Shown here in pieces: positions 7,240-13,769 of a DNA stretch of 15,603 nucleotides. The position numbers were made by a program, and so were the translations under genes. This stretch comes from Chromatiales bacterium (GTDB lineage: Bacteria > Pseudomonadota > Gammaproteobacteria > CAMYNG01). The notes beneath the pieces were generated by a model. It was not told the origin of the DNA. It ran no database searches and saw nothing but the letters and a program-made list of their open reading frames with translations. Location: NCBI GenBank assembly GCA_027021685.1, contig JALUTW010000092.1:1-15603 (forward strand). The letters are read 5' to 3'. The number at the start of each line of letters is the position of its first letter. Positions within the stretch are counted from its first letter, which is position 1.

Positions 7240-7257
7240 CAACAGTCCCGTCCGTAC

Positions 7258-7286
7258 TTGATTTTCCACCCCGCCATTCTGACAAT
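7258..7286 (+). promoter_or_regulatory. Sigma70-like promoter for the NmrA-like gene
   Basis: TTGATT (7258-7263) and GACAAT (7281-7286) are separated by exactly 17 bp, each matching four of six consensus positions. The box ends 32 bp before the NmrA-like ATG. The palindrome at 7283-7296 overlaps the -10 box, which would suit repression. Confidence 0.45.
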
Positions 7287-7296
7287 GCCGGCATTG
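7283..7296. promoter_or_regulatory. Perfect 14-bp palindrome upstream of NmrA-like gene
   Basis: CAATGCCGGCATTG is its own reverse complement. It overlaps the putative -10 box and start region of the NmrA-like gene promoter and lies 22 bp before the ATG. It differs in sequence from the dyad at 7216-7239, so it is either a site for another regulator or a second, diverged site. A role as an operator is inferred from position. Confidence 0.45.
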
Positions 7297-7318
7297 CCAC
7301 TTCAGCGGAGCATGTCAA

Positions 7319-8221
7319 ATGGACCACGGAACCACTTTAGTTTACGGCGGTACAGGGGCTCAGGGAAGCGCCATTGCAAGAGCGCTGTGTGCGAAGGGCT
7401 GGAGTGTACGCGTATTGACGCGCTCCCCCGAGAAGGCGGCAAATATCAAAAGGGAAGGAGCCGAAGCCGTGTGTGCGGATCTTTCCGACGCTCAGGCTGT
7501 TTCGGCAGCCAGCCAGGGCTGCGAGAATGTAGTGTTCACGCTCCCGTTGGTTTTCGATGCTGATCTTGCTCTGGAGTGGACAGCCAATGTTGTCATTGCA
7601 GCCCAGTCGGCCGGGGTGAAGCGTTTCATTTTCAATGCCAGCGGTCCGGTTCCGGAGGAGGAGACAGGGGTAGTGGCGCTGGATATCAAACGGCGCGCGT
7701 CCAGATTGCTTGCTGAAAGCGGGCTCCCTGTCATCACTCTCCAGCCGACACTTTACATGGGCAATCTTGCCGCCCCGTGGTCCGCGCCGACAATTGTCCG
7801 CGACGGGGTGGTGGCCTATCCCTTGCCCGGGGAGCTCAAGGTGTCATGGATAAGCTGGGAAACGCTGGCCGAGTTTGCCGCCGCGGCCCTGGAGCGTCCG
7901 GGGCTGGCGGGAAGGTCGTTCAGGGTCGCTGGCCCAGAGGCACTGACGGGGGCGGAAGTAGCCAGGACTTTTTCCGAGCACTTGTGCAGGCCCGTCACCT
8001 ACTTTCCGGTTCCACTCGACGATTTCCGCAGAAATCTGGCCCCGGTGCTGGGCGAAACGGCTGCCGATGCCATCACGCACCTTTACGCCTGGTTTGCAGG
8101 CGAGGGTGCGCGTACCCTGACTCCAGATATTGCGCCTGCTCTGGAGGCGCTGAACGTTGTCCCACAGCGGATTTCGGAATGGGTCGGCACGGTCAACTGG
8201 ACGGCGTTGGCCGCGGCATGA
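7319..8221 (+). CDS. NmrA-like NAD(P)-binding atypical short-chain dehydrogenase
   Basis: The product is 300 residues from the ATG at 7319, with GGAG eight bases upstream. The N-terminus is a Rossmann fold with the extended-SDR glycine motif GGTGAQG (residues 10-16), then VRVLTRSPEKA, where the arginine after the second strand suggests NADP(H) preference, and ADLSDAQAVSAAS. NmrA/HSCARG-type proteins are redox sensors or quinone/azo reductases such as QOR2. The canonical SDR YxxxK catalytic pair is not obvious: FIFNASGP occupies the serine strand and DIKRRASRLLAESGLPVITLQPTLYMGN follows, as in NmrA-like proteins. The C-terminal half (about 160-300) contains the substrate-side segments WISWETLAEFAAAAL and FRVAGPEALTGAEVA. 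It is divergent from the HxlR regulator and most likely its target, as in known qorR/qor2-type pairs. It may detoxify quinones or electrophiles. Family is secure, substrate unknown. Confidence 0.9.
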   Translation: MDHGTTLVYGGTGAQGSAIARALCAKGWSVRVLTRSPEKAANIKREGAEAVCADLSDAQAVSAASQGCENVVFTLPLVFDADLALEWTANVVIAAQSAGVKRFIFNASGPVPEEETGVVALDIKRRASRLLAESGLPVITLQPTLYMGNLAAPWSAPTIVRDGVVAYPLPGELKVSWISWETLAEFAAAALERPGLAGRSFRVAGPEALTGAEVARTFSEHLCRPVTYFPVPLDDFRRNLAPVLGETAADAITHLYAWFAGEGARTLTPDIAPALEALNVVPQRISEWVGTVNWTALAAA

Positions 8222-8395
8222 AAGCGACAGGAGTAGGACGGCCGTCTGCCTCTGGAGGCGGCAAAGGGACGGGGTTTTGTGCGACGCCGGCAGCCGTGGT
8301 GGTGATGCGAGTGAATGGCTGTTTGCTGCCCTGCGGCGGGAATGTCATGAGCAGCACGAGTTGTCTTTCGTGCATTGACAAGGAGGACGTAGTCG

Positions 8396-9184
8396 ATGAG
8401 GGAAGTGCTGGATGCAATATTTGCACACAAAGAGGCGCTGGATCAGACAGAGTTTGTCAGATGGTTGAAGAATCCGGATATTCCTCCGGAAGAGAAATTC
8501 TCGTTTGTTCCTGCAATGGCGTTTTTCGTGATGGGGTTTACGGATATTCTGAATGCGCTCAGGACTGATGAGCCGAAATCGACGTTGGATGTGATGGTGA
8601 ATGATCACTGCGAGGAAGACAGCGGTCACTGGCGGTGGTATGCGCAGGATATTGAGAAACTTCGCTTCAATCTTGCAACCTGGGGTGGCGATGCGTTGTC
8701 ATTCTTTTCCAGGCTGTGGGGGGACGACACCCGCCAGGCAAGAGACTTGGTATATACCGCCGTGCAGTATGCGAAGCAAGAGCGGAGTCCCGAGATGAGG
8801 TTGGTGATTATTGAGGTTATGGAGGCGACTTTTGGCGTATTTATCGATGCGCTCCACGTTTCATCCCGAAACTGGCCAGGGTATTCCCAGTTGCAGTTTT
8901 TCGGGCCCAATCATCGGGAAGCCGAACAGGATCATGTAACGGGAAGTTGGGTGGCTGGGGGGACGACGTCGGAAGAGGTATCCAATATCGTCTTGTCCCC
9001 AGCCGCCAGAGGTCGGGCTCTGTACATTGTTGATACGTTGTTTGGCCAGTTCGAGGGGATGTTCGAGGAGTGGTTTCACGCCAGGAACAGCTACACCAGG
9101 TCCACGGACCCCGGCCCCGGCGCCACCGCGGTGGCTACCGGGGGCAGGTGGGAGGGTGCAAGTCCTTGTTTTGAAAGGCGGTAA
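8396..9184 (+). CDS. Putative heme-oxygenase-fold di-metal oxidase (HDO-like)
   Basis: The product is 262 residues. The ATG at 8396 has a strong AGGAGG at 8381-8386. No signal peptide is present. The sequence is nearly all helical (for example FSFVPAMAFFVMGFTDILNAL, residues 35-55). A ligand-rich segment HCEEDSGHW runs from 71 to 79. Helix RLVIIEVMEATFGVF holds Glu140 and Glu143, and a third element has His173, Glu177 and His180 in H-x3-E-x2-H spacing. In the heme-oxygenase-like diiron oxidases (CADD, UndA, SznF), from memory, ligands follow E-x6-H, then a distant E, then H-x3-D-x2-H. Here the pattern is H71-x6-H78, E140 or E143, H173-x3-E177-x2-H180, which matches in spacing with two acid/His changes. 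Such enzymes do oxygen-dependent C-C cleavage, N-oxygenation or desaturation. The last 30 residues (from about 232) look disordered. It sits five bases before an exported propeller gene. The 174-bp spacer before it (8222-8395) holds a small GCCTC/GAGGC hairpin but no gene. Fold assignment is inference from motifs. Confidence 0.6.
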   Translation: MREVLDAIFAHKEALDQTEFVRWLKNPDIPPEEKFSFVPAMAFFVMGFTDILNALRTDEPKSTLDVMVNDHCEEDSGHWRWYAQDIEKLRFNLATWGGDALSFFSRLWGDDTRQARDLVYTAVQYAKQERSPEMRLVIIEVMEATFGVFIDALHVSSRNWPGYSQLQFFGPNHREAEQDHVTGSWVAGGTTSEEVSNIVLSPAARGRALYIVDTLFGQFEGMFEEWFHARNSYTRSTDPGPGATAVATGGRWEGASPCFERR

Positions 9185-9189
9185 ACATC

Positions 9190-10296
9190 ATGCGTGACGG
9201 GTTTACTTATAGAACGTTGATGGCGGTGCTCTTGGTGGGAGCGGGTGGCGTCAATGCAGAGCTGTCTGACAATGCCGAGGTGTTCGCCGTTGGTCTCAAC
9301 AATCCCCGGGGGCTGGTCTTTGGGCCGTATGGGATGTTTCTGTTCGTGGCCGAAGCCGGGTTGGGAGGTGGCAACAACACCACAGGTTCGTGTGAACAGG
9401 CCCCACCACCCCTTGGTCCCATTACCGGCGGAAAGACAGGTCGGGTCAGCATCGTCGCGCCGGATGGCCACCGTTATACGCTGATCGATGGTCTGCCATC
9501 ATCGCAGACACAGTCACAGGACGTCTTGGGGCCCACGGATGTCGAGTTTGTAGAGGGCAGGTTGCATGTCCTGGTACAAGCAGGATGTTCCAAGGGAGAT
9601 CCCGATTTCCCCAATGCGGTGGTCAGGATGATGGGTCATGAATCTGTTATTCTGGCCGATCTTTCCGCATACAACCTGGGTAATCCTCAGAATTTTCCAC
9701 CGGATGACGACCATGACCCGGAGGGGGCGCCATATTCGTTCAAGGCAAGGCACGATGAACTGATCGTTGTGGAGGCGAACCACAGCACCATCGATGTAGT
9801 AGATCGGCATGGTGCAGTTACCCGTCTGGCGGACATGGCCGAGTTTGTTGGGGGTTATGATACGCCGGTGGCGGTGGCGGTGAACGACGAAGGTGATGTG
9901 TTCATCGGAAGCTTCGGGCACTTCCCGTTTGAAGAAGGGTCGTCGACTGTTTACAAGATCGGCCGGACCGGCGAGATCTCCATTTTTGCGACCGGATTGA
10001 CCACAGTCATCGATCTGGCCTTCGATGCGCACGGGGTTCTGTTTGCACTGGAAACCTCTACCGGAAACACGGGTGAGTTTCCTTTTCTGTTCCCGGAAAC
10101 GGGCCGGATCGTCAAGCTGGATGACAAGGGGAATATCGCAGGCGTGGTGGCAACGGGCCTGGATTTTCCTGCCGCCATGACTTTTGGTCCCGATGGAAAG
10201 ATTTACGTTTCCAATCGCGGACATGGGGTCGGAACGGCAGCCGGAAAAGGCGAGATCGTTCGTGTGGAGCCGGAGGGAATTGTGCATACGGAATGA
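9190..10296 (+). CDS. Exported ScyD/ScyE-like beta-propeller protein
   Basis: The product is 368 residues from the ATG at 9190, five bases after the preceding stop, with AAAGGCGG upstream, so it is co-translated with the oxidase-like gene. Residues 1-23 form a signal peptide (TLMAVLLVGAGGVNA, then ELSDNA). The mature protein consists of repeated four-strand blades of NHL/SMP-30 style: NPRGLVFGPYGMFLFVAEAG, GPTDVEFVEGRLHVLVQAG, DTPVAVAVNDEGDVFIGSFG, TVIDLAFDAHGVLFALETS and FPAAMTFGPDGKIYVSNRG. Each has the small-x-x-hydrophobic-DxxGxxYV rhythm, suggesting five or six blades. The GGGNNTTGSCEQAPPPLGP...TGRVS insert after blade one is typical of the ScyD/ScyE family, named for scytonemin clusters but widespread in other bacteria. 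One acidic loop (PPDDDHDPEGAPYS) could bind calcium. A binding or lactonase-type role in the periplasm is possible; no catalytic set is assigned. Confidence 0.85.
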   Translation: MRDGFTYRTLMAVLLVGAGGVNAELSDNAEVFAVGLNNPRGLVFGPYGMFLFVAEAGLGGGNNTTGSCEQAPPPLGPITGGKTGRVSIVAPDGHRYTLIDGLPSSQTQSQDVLGPTDVEFVEGRLHVLVQAGCSKGDPDFPNAVVRMMGHESVILADLSAYNLGNPQNFPPDDDHDPEGAPYSFKARHDELIVVEANHSTIDVVDRHGAVTRLADMAEFVGGYDTPVAVAVNDEGDVFIGSFGHFPFEEGSSTVYKIGRTGEISIFATGLTTVIDLAFDAHGVLFALETSTGNTGEFPFLFPETGRIVKLDDKGNIAGVVATGLDFPAAMTFGPDGKIYVSNRGHGVGTAAGKGEIVRVEPEGIVHTE

Positions 10297-10512
10297 GAGC
10301 GGAGATTCCGTGCGTGCCAGACCCGAATGTTGCTGGTGGGAGCAAGGGCGTCTTCCGAGGCGTTTTGCACACCTGATATCAAATGGGGCGTGAAGTCGCA
10401 GGCAGGGTACGGTAGGAGTCAATACTGCAACTTCTGGGCAGTTCTCGAGTTCGGGTCTTGGGTGCGCCGGATATGGTGGCGGCTGTTGTCGCTTGTCGGC
10501 CCAGTGCATGCC

Positions 10513-11055
10513 TCAAGGCCGGTTGGGCGCCCGGATCACGCCGGTGTGCAGGTCGAAGCTGCCTTGCCTGCGGTCGTCGAAGTACAGGCGCAGGGTCTCG
10601 GACACGGTGCGGAAGGCCAGCTCGTTCCAGGGGATGTCCTCCTCGGCCACCAGCTTCACCTCCAGGCTCTCGCTGCCGGGCGAGAAGTCCAGGTCCAGCA
10701 GGCGCGCGCGGTACATCATGTACACCTGGTTGATGTGGGGCAGGCTGAAGACCGTGTACAGGCCGGTGATCTCCACCCGGGCGTTGGCCTCTTCCAGCGA
10801 CTCGCGCGCCGCCGCCTCCTCCACGCTCTCGCCGTTCTCCATGAACCCGGCGGGCAGGGTCCAGTAACCGTGGCGCGGTTCGATGGCGCGCCGGCACAGC
10901 AGCACCCGGTCGTCCCATTCCGGGATGCAGCCGGCGACGATCTTGGGGTTCTGGTAGTGGATGGCGGCACAGTCCCGGCACACGTGGCGGGCGAGGTTGT
11001 CGCCCTCGGGCACGCGCAGCTCGATGAGGCCGCCGCAGGCGCTGCAGTACTTCAT
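10513..11055 (-). CDS. NUDIX hydrolase with N-terminal zinc ribbon
   Basis: The product is 180 residues from the ATG at 11055. Two CxxC pairs (CSAC at residues 4-7 and CRDC at 26-29) form a zinc ribbon like that of NudC-type enzymes. The Nudix box GFMENGESVEEAAARESLEEANA fits G-x5-E-x7-R-E-x-x-E-E, with Asn where the final glycine is usual. The catalytic RE..EE residues are present, so a Mg2+-dependent nucleoside-diphosphate-X hydrolase is expected. Likely substrates are NADH, ADP-ribose or similar, but sequence does not settle this. It is the last gene of a minus-strand operon, seven bases after the preceding stop. The 216-bp spacer 10297-10512, where it converges with the propeller gene, holds no gene; a small stem CGTC/GGCG followed by TTTT at 10349-10366 is too weak to call. 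Confidence 0.93.
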   Translation of the reverse strand: MKYCSACGGLIELRVPEGDNLARHVCRDCAAIHYQNPKIVAGCIPEWDDRVLLCRRAIEPRHGYWTLPAGFMENGESVEEAAARESLEEANARVEITGLYTVFSLPHINQVYMMYRARLLDLDFSPGSESLEVKLVAEEDIPWNELAFRTVSETLRLYFDDRRQGSFDLHTGVIRAPNRP

Positions 11056-11062
11056 GGCGCAG

Positions 11063-11278
11063 TCAGCGCCCGGGATCGGCGAGCCAGGCCGCCCACTGGC
11101 TGTGGGTGGAGACGTCCACCCCGGCGGCCGCGGCGTGCGCCTGCAGGTGGCGCTGGAGATCGTCCATGAACTCGCTGTCCATGAGCTCGGGGTGATCGCT
11201 CACCGCGGCATGGAGCACGCGGTAGAGGACCTTGAGTTCCGCCAGGGGATAGTGGGCCAGGGGCCGGGTCCCGCTCAC
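11063..11278 (-). CDS. Small conserved-looking protein of unknown function (71 aa)
   Basis: The frame starts with GTG at 11278, with GAGGCGG ahead of it, and ends seven bases before the NUDIX gene. The start also lies seven bases after the HspQ stop, so it fills the gap exactly and is very likely expressed. The product is soluble and helical: LAHYPLAELKVLYRVLHAAVSDHPELMDS, then EFMDDLQRHLQAHAAAAGVDVSTHSQWAAWL. No signal peptide, cysteine or membrane segment is present. No family is recognised. Its neighbours suggest a stress or proteostasis setting. Confidence 0.75.
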   Translation of the reverse strand: MSGTRPLAHYPLAELKVLYRVLHAAVSDHPELMDSEFMDDLQRHLQAHAAAAGVDVSTHSQWAAWLADPGR

Positions 11279-11285
11279 GGCCGCC

Positions 11286-11603
11286 TCAGTTGCAGGTTTC
11301 CCGCGGGCGGTAGCGCCCGTCCCGGAAATCGGTGAGAAAGTTGTCCAGCGCCGGGTGGCGCACCGGGCGGCCGGAGTCGTCCGGCGCCAGGTTGCGCTCG
11401 GCCACGTAGGTCACGTGGTCGGCCTCGTCCACCAGCACGCGGTACCACGGGGCATCCTTGGGCGGGCGGCTGCGGGCGTGGGTGGCGTACCATTCCTCGC
11501 TGCCCTCGAAGCACGGGTCGGCGTCCACGATGACGCCGCGGTAGCCGAACAGGCGGTGGATCACCACCTGGCCGATGTGGAAGCGGGCGCGGGTCTCGCT
11601 CAC
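11286..11603 (-). CDS. hspQ: HspQ family heat-shock protein
   Basis: The product is 105 residues from a GTG at 11603. The start FHIGQVVIHRLFGYRGVIVDADPCFEGSEEWY is the HspQ (YccV) signature, followed by PWYRVLVDEADHVTYVAERNLAPD, the second half of the small beta-barrel fold. In E. coli, HspQ binds hemimethylated oriC and modulates Lon protease substrate selection. Length and motifs are normal for the family. It follows the YggX gene with four bases between stop and start, so it is in the same transcript. Confidence 0.95.
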   Translation of the reverse strand: MSETRARFHIGQVVIHRLFGYRGVIVDADPCFEGSEEWYATHARSRPPKDAPWYRVLVDEADHVTYVAERNLAPDDSGRPVRHPALDNFLTDFRDGRYRPRETCN

Positions 11604-11607
11604 GGCG

Positions 11608-11892
11608 CTACTTCTTGGCCCCGGGTGCGACGAAGCCCGGCGGCAGCCGGCCCAGGTCGCCCTCTCCGAACAGAAAACCCTTCATGTGCTGCTCGATGAC
11701 CTCGATGCTGGCCGGGTCCGCCGTGCTCAGGCGGTTCTCGTTCATGATGATGGTGAGCCGCTCCAGCCAGCGGCGCCAGCCCTCCTTGGACACGTTCTCG
11801 TAGATGCGAAGGCCCAGTTCACCCGGATGGGGCGGGGCGTCGAGGCCCTCGGCCTCCTGTTTCAGGACCTGGCAGAACACGGTGCGGCTCAT
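11608..11892 (-). CDS. yggX: Probable Fe(2+)-trafficking protein YggX
   Basis: The product is 94 residues from the ATG at 11892, with GGGGAA upstream. A longer frame from 11958 adds 22 unconserved residues and is rejected. MSRTVFCQVLKQEAEGLD contains the conserved N-terminal Cys7. GLRIYENVSKEGWRRWLERLTIIMNENRL is the core of the family. E. coli YggX (91 aa) protects Fe-S clusters from oxidative damage and assists iron handling. It is the first gene of the minus-strand operon. The divergent neighbour encodes an A-type Fe-S carrier, so both sides of this promoter region concern iron. Confidence 0.96.
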   Translation of the reverse strand: MSRTVFCQVLKQEAEGLDAPPHPGELGLRIYENVSKEGWRRWLERLTIIMNENRLSTADPASIEVIEQHMKGFLFGEGDLGRLPPGFVAPGAKK

Positions 11893-11942
11893 GGATGGTG
11901 ATTCCCCTGCTTGGTTTGGGTGTTGCGAAAATCCGTCCGTGG

Positions 11943-11948
11943 AGTATA
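11943..11948 (-). promoter_or_regulatory. -10 box candidate for the yggX operon
   Basis: Read on the minus strand, this is TATACT, five of six matches to TATAAT, about 50 bp upstream of the yggX ATG in a GC-rich spacer. The -35 position (CCACCG) does not match, so an activator or a weak promoter is implied. Confidence 0.45.
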
Positions 11949-11987
11949 ACGGCTCCACCGGCGCCCGGTGGCGGGCGGACGGGGACG

Positions 11988-11996
11988 TGATACAAT
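11988..11996 (+). promoter_or_regulatory. Extended -10 promoter for the A-type carrier/ATP-grasp/radical SAM operon
   Basis: TGATACAAT combines an extended TGn element (11988-11990) with TACAAT (11991-11996), five of six matches to the -10 consensus. It lies 81 bp upstream of the first ATG. The -35 region is GC-rich and unmatched, which is common with extended -10 promoters. The divergent yggX box lies about 40 bp away, leaving a short shared control region. Confidence 0.55.
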
Positions 11997-12076
11997 TCCG
12001 ATTATTTTCCTAGGTTGAGGCGCCCGGTGCAAACGGGCGTTTCCAGGACGGGCCGCGGGCCCGGGAGAAGTCGACC

Positions 12077-12475
12077 ATGAGCGCCGAGATGCAGTCCAGT
12101 GCCGAGTATTCCACCCGCATCAGCGACGACGAGATCACCGTCACCCCCGCGGCGGGCGCCCAGCTGGCGGCCCTGCTGTCCCAGGCCGAGGACGAGGTGG
12201 AGGGCGTGCGGGTGTTCGTCAGCGGCGGGGGCTGCGGCGGCATGAGCTACGGCATGACCTACGCCGAGCGCATCACCCCCTACGACAAGGTGCTCGAAGG
12301 GGAGGGCTTCAAGCTGGTGGTGGACGCGGTGGCCCTGAACTATCTCCGGGGCTGCCAGATCGACTTCGTGCAGCAGGGCATGGGGGCCAGCTTCGTCTTC
12401 AACAACGTGTTCCAGGCCGTGGGCGGCAGCGGAGTGTGCGGCGCCTGCGGGGCCGCCGGCGGCGGCTGCGCCTGA
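12077..12475 (+). CDS. HesB/IscA (ErpA-like) A-type Fe-S carrier with atypical Cys tail
   Basis: The product is 132 residues from the ATG at 12077, with GGGAGAAG six bases upstream. A-type carriers receive Fe-S clusters from IscU/SufB and pass them to apo-enzymes. The fold is clear: ITVTPAAGAQLAALL, VRVFVSGGGCGGMSYGMTY (Cys53, the first ligand), then LVVDAVALNYLRGCQIDFVQ and the FVFNN region. In IscA/ErpA the C-terminus carries Cys-Gly-Cys. Here it reads GVCGACG, giving Cys121 and Cys124 in CxxC spacing, with an extra Cys131 in a glycine-rich tail and Cys93 in mid-domain. Residues 1-19 form a polar extension. The stop is four bases before the ATP-grasp gene, and a radical SAM gene follows, so this may be a dedicated carrier for that [4Fe-4S] enzyme. 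Calling it the housekeeping ErpA is possible but less well supported. Confidence 0.88.
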   Translation: MSAEMQSSAEYSTRISDDEITVTPAAGAQLAALLSQAEDEVEGVRVFVSGGGCGGMSYGMTYAERITPYDKVLEGEGFKLVVDAVALNYLRGCQIDFVQQGMGASFVFNNVFQAVGGSGVCGACGAAGGGCA

Positions 12476-12479
12476 ACCG

Positions 12480-13769
12480 GTGACCGTCACCTCCCGCGAA
12501 CCCGCCGGGCCACCGCGGGTCCTGCTCGTCGCCCCCCACGGCAGCTACCGCACCGGACCCTTTCTCGCCGCCGCCCGCCGCCTGGGGCTGGAGCCGGTGG
12601 TGGCCTCCGGCGGCCGCCACTCGGTGGTGGCGGCCTACGCCCAGGGCCTGCACCTGGACCTGGCGAACGAGGCCGCGGCCCTGGCCGCCATCGAGGCCGC
12701 GGCCCGCGAGCGGCCCTTCGCCGGCGTGGTGGCCACCGACGATGCCACGACCGAGCTGGCCGCCCGTGCCGCGGCCTGCCTGGGCCTGCCCCACAATCCG
12801 CCGGAAGCGGTGCGCCTGGCCCGGCGCAAGGATCTGGCCCGGGCCCGCCTGGCCGTGGCCGGGGTACGGGTGCCCGAACACCGCGTGCTGGACCCGGGCT
12901 GTGACGCGGCCGCCCAGGCCGCCGCCCTGGGGTTTCCCGCCGTGGTCAAGCCGGTGGCCCTGGCCGGCAGCCGCGGCGTGATCCGGGTGGACGACGAGGC
13001 GGCCCTGGCCGCGGCGGTGGAGCGCGTGCGCGCCATCCTCGCCCGCGAGGACCTGCTGGAGCCCGAGGCCCGCTCCCGCCTGCTGCTGGAGCGGTTCATC
13101 CCCGGGGCCGAGGTGGCGGTGGAGGGCATGCTGGACCGGGGCCGCCTGCGCCTGCTGGCGGTGTTCGACAAGCCCGATCCCCTGGACGGCCCCTTCTTCG
13201 AGGAAACCTACTACGTCACCCCCACCCGCCATTCCCCGGAGGTGGTGGAGGCGCTCCAGGCGCTGGTGGAGTCGGCCTGCGCCGCCTACGGCCTGCGCGA
13301 GGGGCCGGTGCACGCCGAGTGCCGCATCAACGCCGGGGGCGTGTGGCTCATCGAGCTGGCCGCGCGCACCATCGGCGGCCTGTGCGCGCGCCTGCTGGGT
13401 GCGGGCACCGGGCACGGCCTGGAGGAGCTGGTGCTGGCCTGGGCCACGGGGCGCCGCCCGGTGCCGGCGGCGCCGGCGGGCGCGGCCGGGGTGCTCATGA
13501 TCCCCATTCCCGCGGCCGGCGTGTTCAAGCGCGTGGAGGGCATCCTGGAGGCCCTGCGGGTGCCGGGCATCGAGGACATCGACATCCAGGTCCGCGAGGG
13601 CCACACCCTGGTTCCGCTGCCCGAGGGCAGCAGCTACCTGGGATTCATCTTCGCCCGCGGTGACGACCCGGCCGCGGTGGAGGCGGCCCTGCGCGAGGCC
13701 CACGCCCGGTTGCGCATCGTGGTGGCGCCGCTGTGGACCCTGGCCCCGGCCCCGGAGGCCGCCGCATGA
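12480..13769 (+). CDS. ATP-grasp ligase, substrate unknown
   Basis: The product is 429 residues from a GTG at 12480, four bases after the preceding TGA. ATP-grasp enzymes activate a carboxylate as an acyl phosphate and join it to an amine, thiol or other carboxylate. The N-terminal Rossmann-like preATP-grasp domain (RVLLVAPHGSYRTGPFLAAARRLG) resembles the PurD/CarB/BacD side of the family. The central ATP-binding parts are FPAVVKPVALAGSRGVIRV (Lys157) and LLLERFIPGAEVAVEGML. The metal-binding pair is Glu280 in AECRIN and Glu292 in IELAARTIGG. The C-terminal part (about 330-429) has PIPAAGVFKRVEGI and LPEGSSYLGFIFARGDDPAAVEAALREA, as in stand-alone carboxylate-amine ligases. Its stop overlaps the start of the radical SAM gene (ATGA), so the products probably share a pathway. 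The two substrates cannot be read from sequence. Confidence 0.9.
   Translation: MTVTSREPAGPPRVLLVAPHGSYRTGPFLAAARRLGLEPVVASGGRHSVVAAYAQGLHLDLANEAAALAAIEAAARERPFAGVVATDDATTELAARAAACLGLPHNPPEAVRLARRKDLARARLAVAGVRVPEHRVLDPGCDAAAQAAALGFPAVVKPVALAGSRGVIRVDDEAALAAAVERVRAILAREDLLEPEARSRLLLERFIPGAEVAVEGMLDRGRLRLLAVFDKPDPLDGPFFEETYYVTPTRHSPEVVEALQALVESACAAYGLREGPVHAECRINAGGVWLIELAARTIGGLCARLLGAGTGHGLEELVLAWATGRRPVPAAPAGAAGVLMIPIPAAGVFKRVEGILEALRVPGIEDIDIQVREGHTLVPLPEGSSYLGFIFARGDDPAAVEAALREAHARLRIVVAPLWTLAPAPEAAA

Larger units (their letters stand above)
6600..10500. other. Block of lower GC content, candidate acquired segment
   Basis: By eye, lines in this block run about 48-58% GC (for example 8401-8460 is 29/60), while flanking genes are around 70% or more with strongly G/C third positions. 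Codon use changes accordingly in the HxlR, NmrA-like, oxidase-like and propeller genes. The edges fall in the spacers after the putative lipoprotein gene (near 6600) and before the NUDIX gene (10297-10512). No integrase, transposase, tRNA or obvious flanking direct repeat was found, so the mode of acquisition is unknown. Confidence 0.65.

Noticed and set aside
8239..8265. GCCTC/GAGGC hairpin after the NmrA-like gene as terminator
   Set aside because: The loop would be two bases and no T-run follows directly; noted only as part of the spacer.
10349..10366. CGTC/GGCG stem followed by TTTT as terminator of the propeller gene
   Set aside because: The stem is only four pairs with one wobble and the T-run is short; too weak to call.
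9514..10509. 331-codon minus-strand frame in the lower-GC block, opposite the propeller gene
   Set aside because: Considered because GC is lower here, but it has no recognisable domain and runs through the propeller gene, whose blades and signal peptide are clear.
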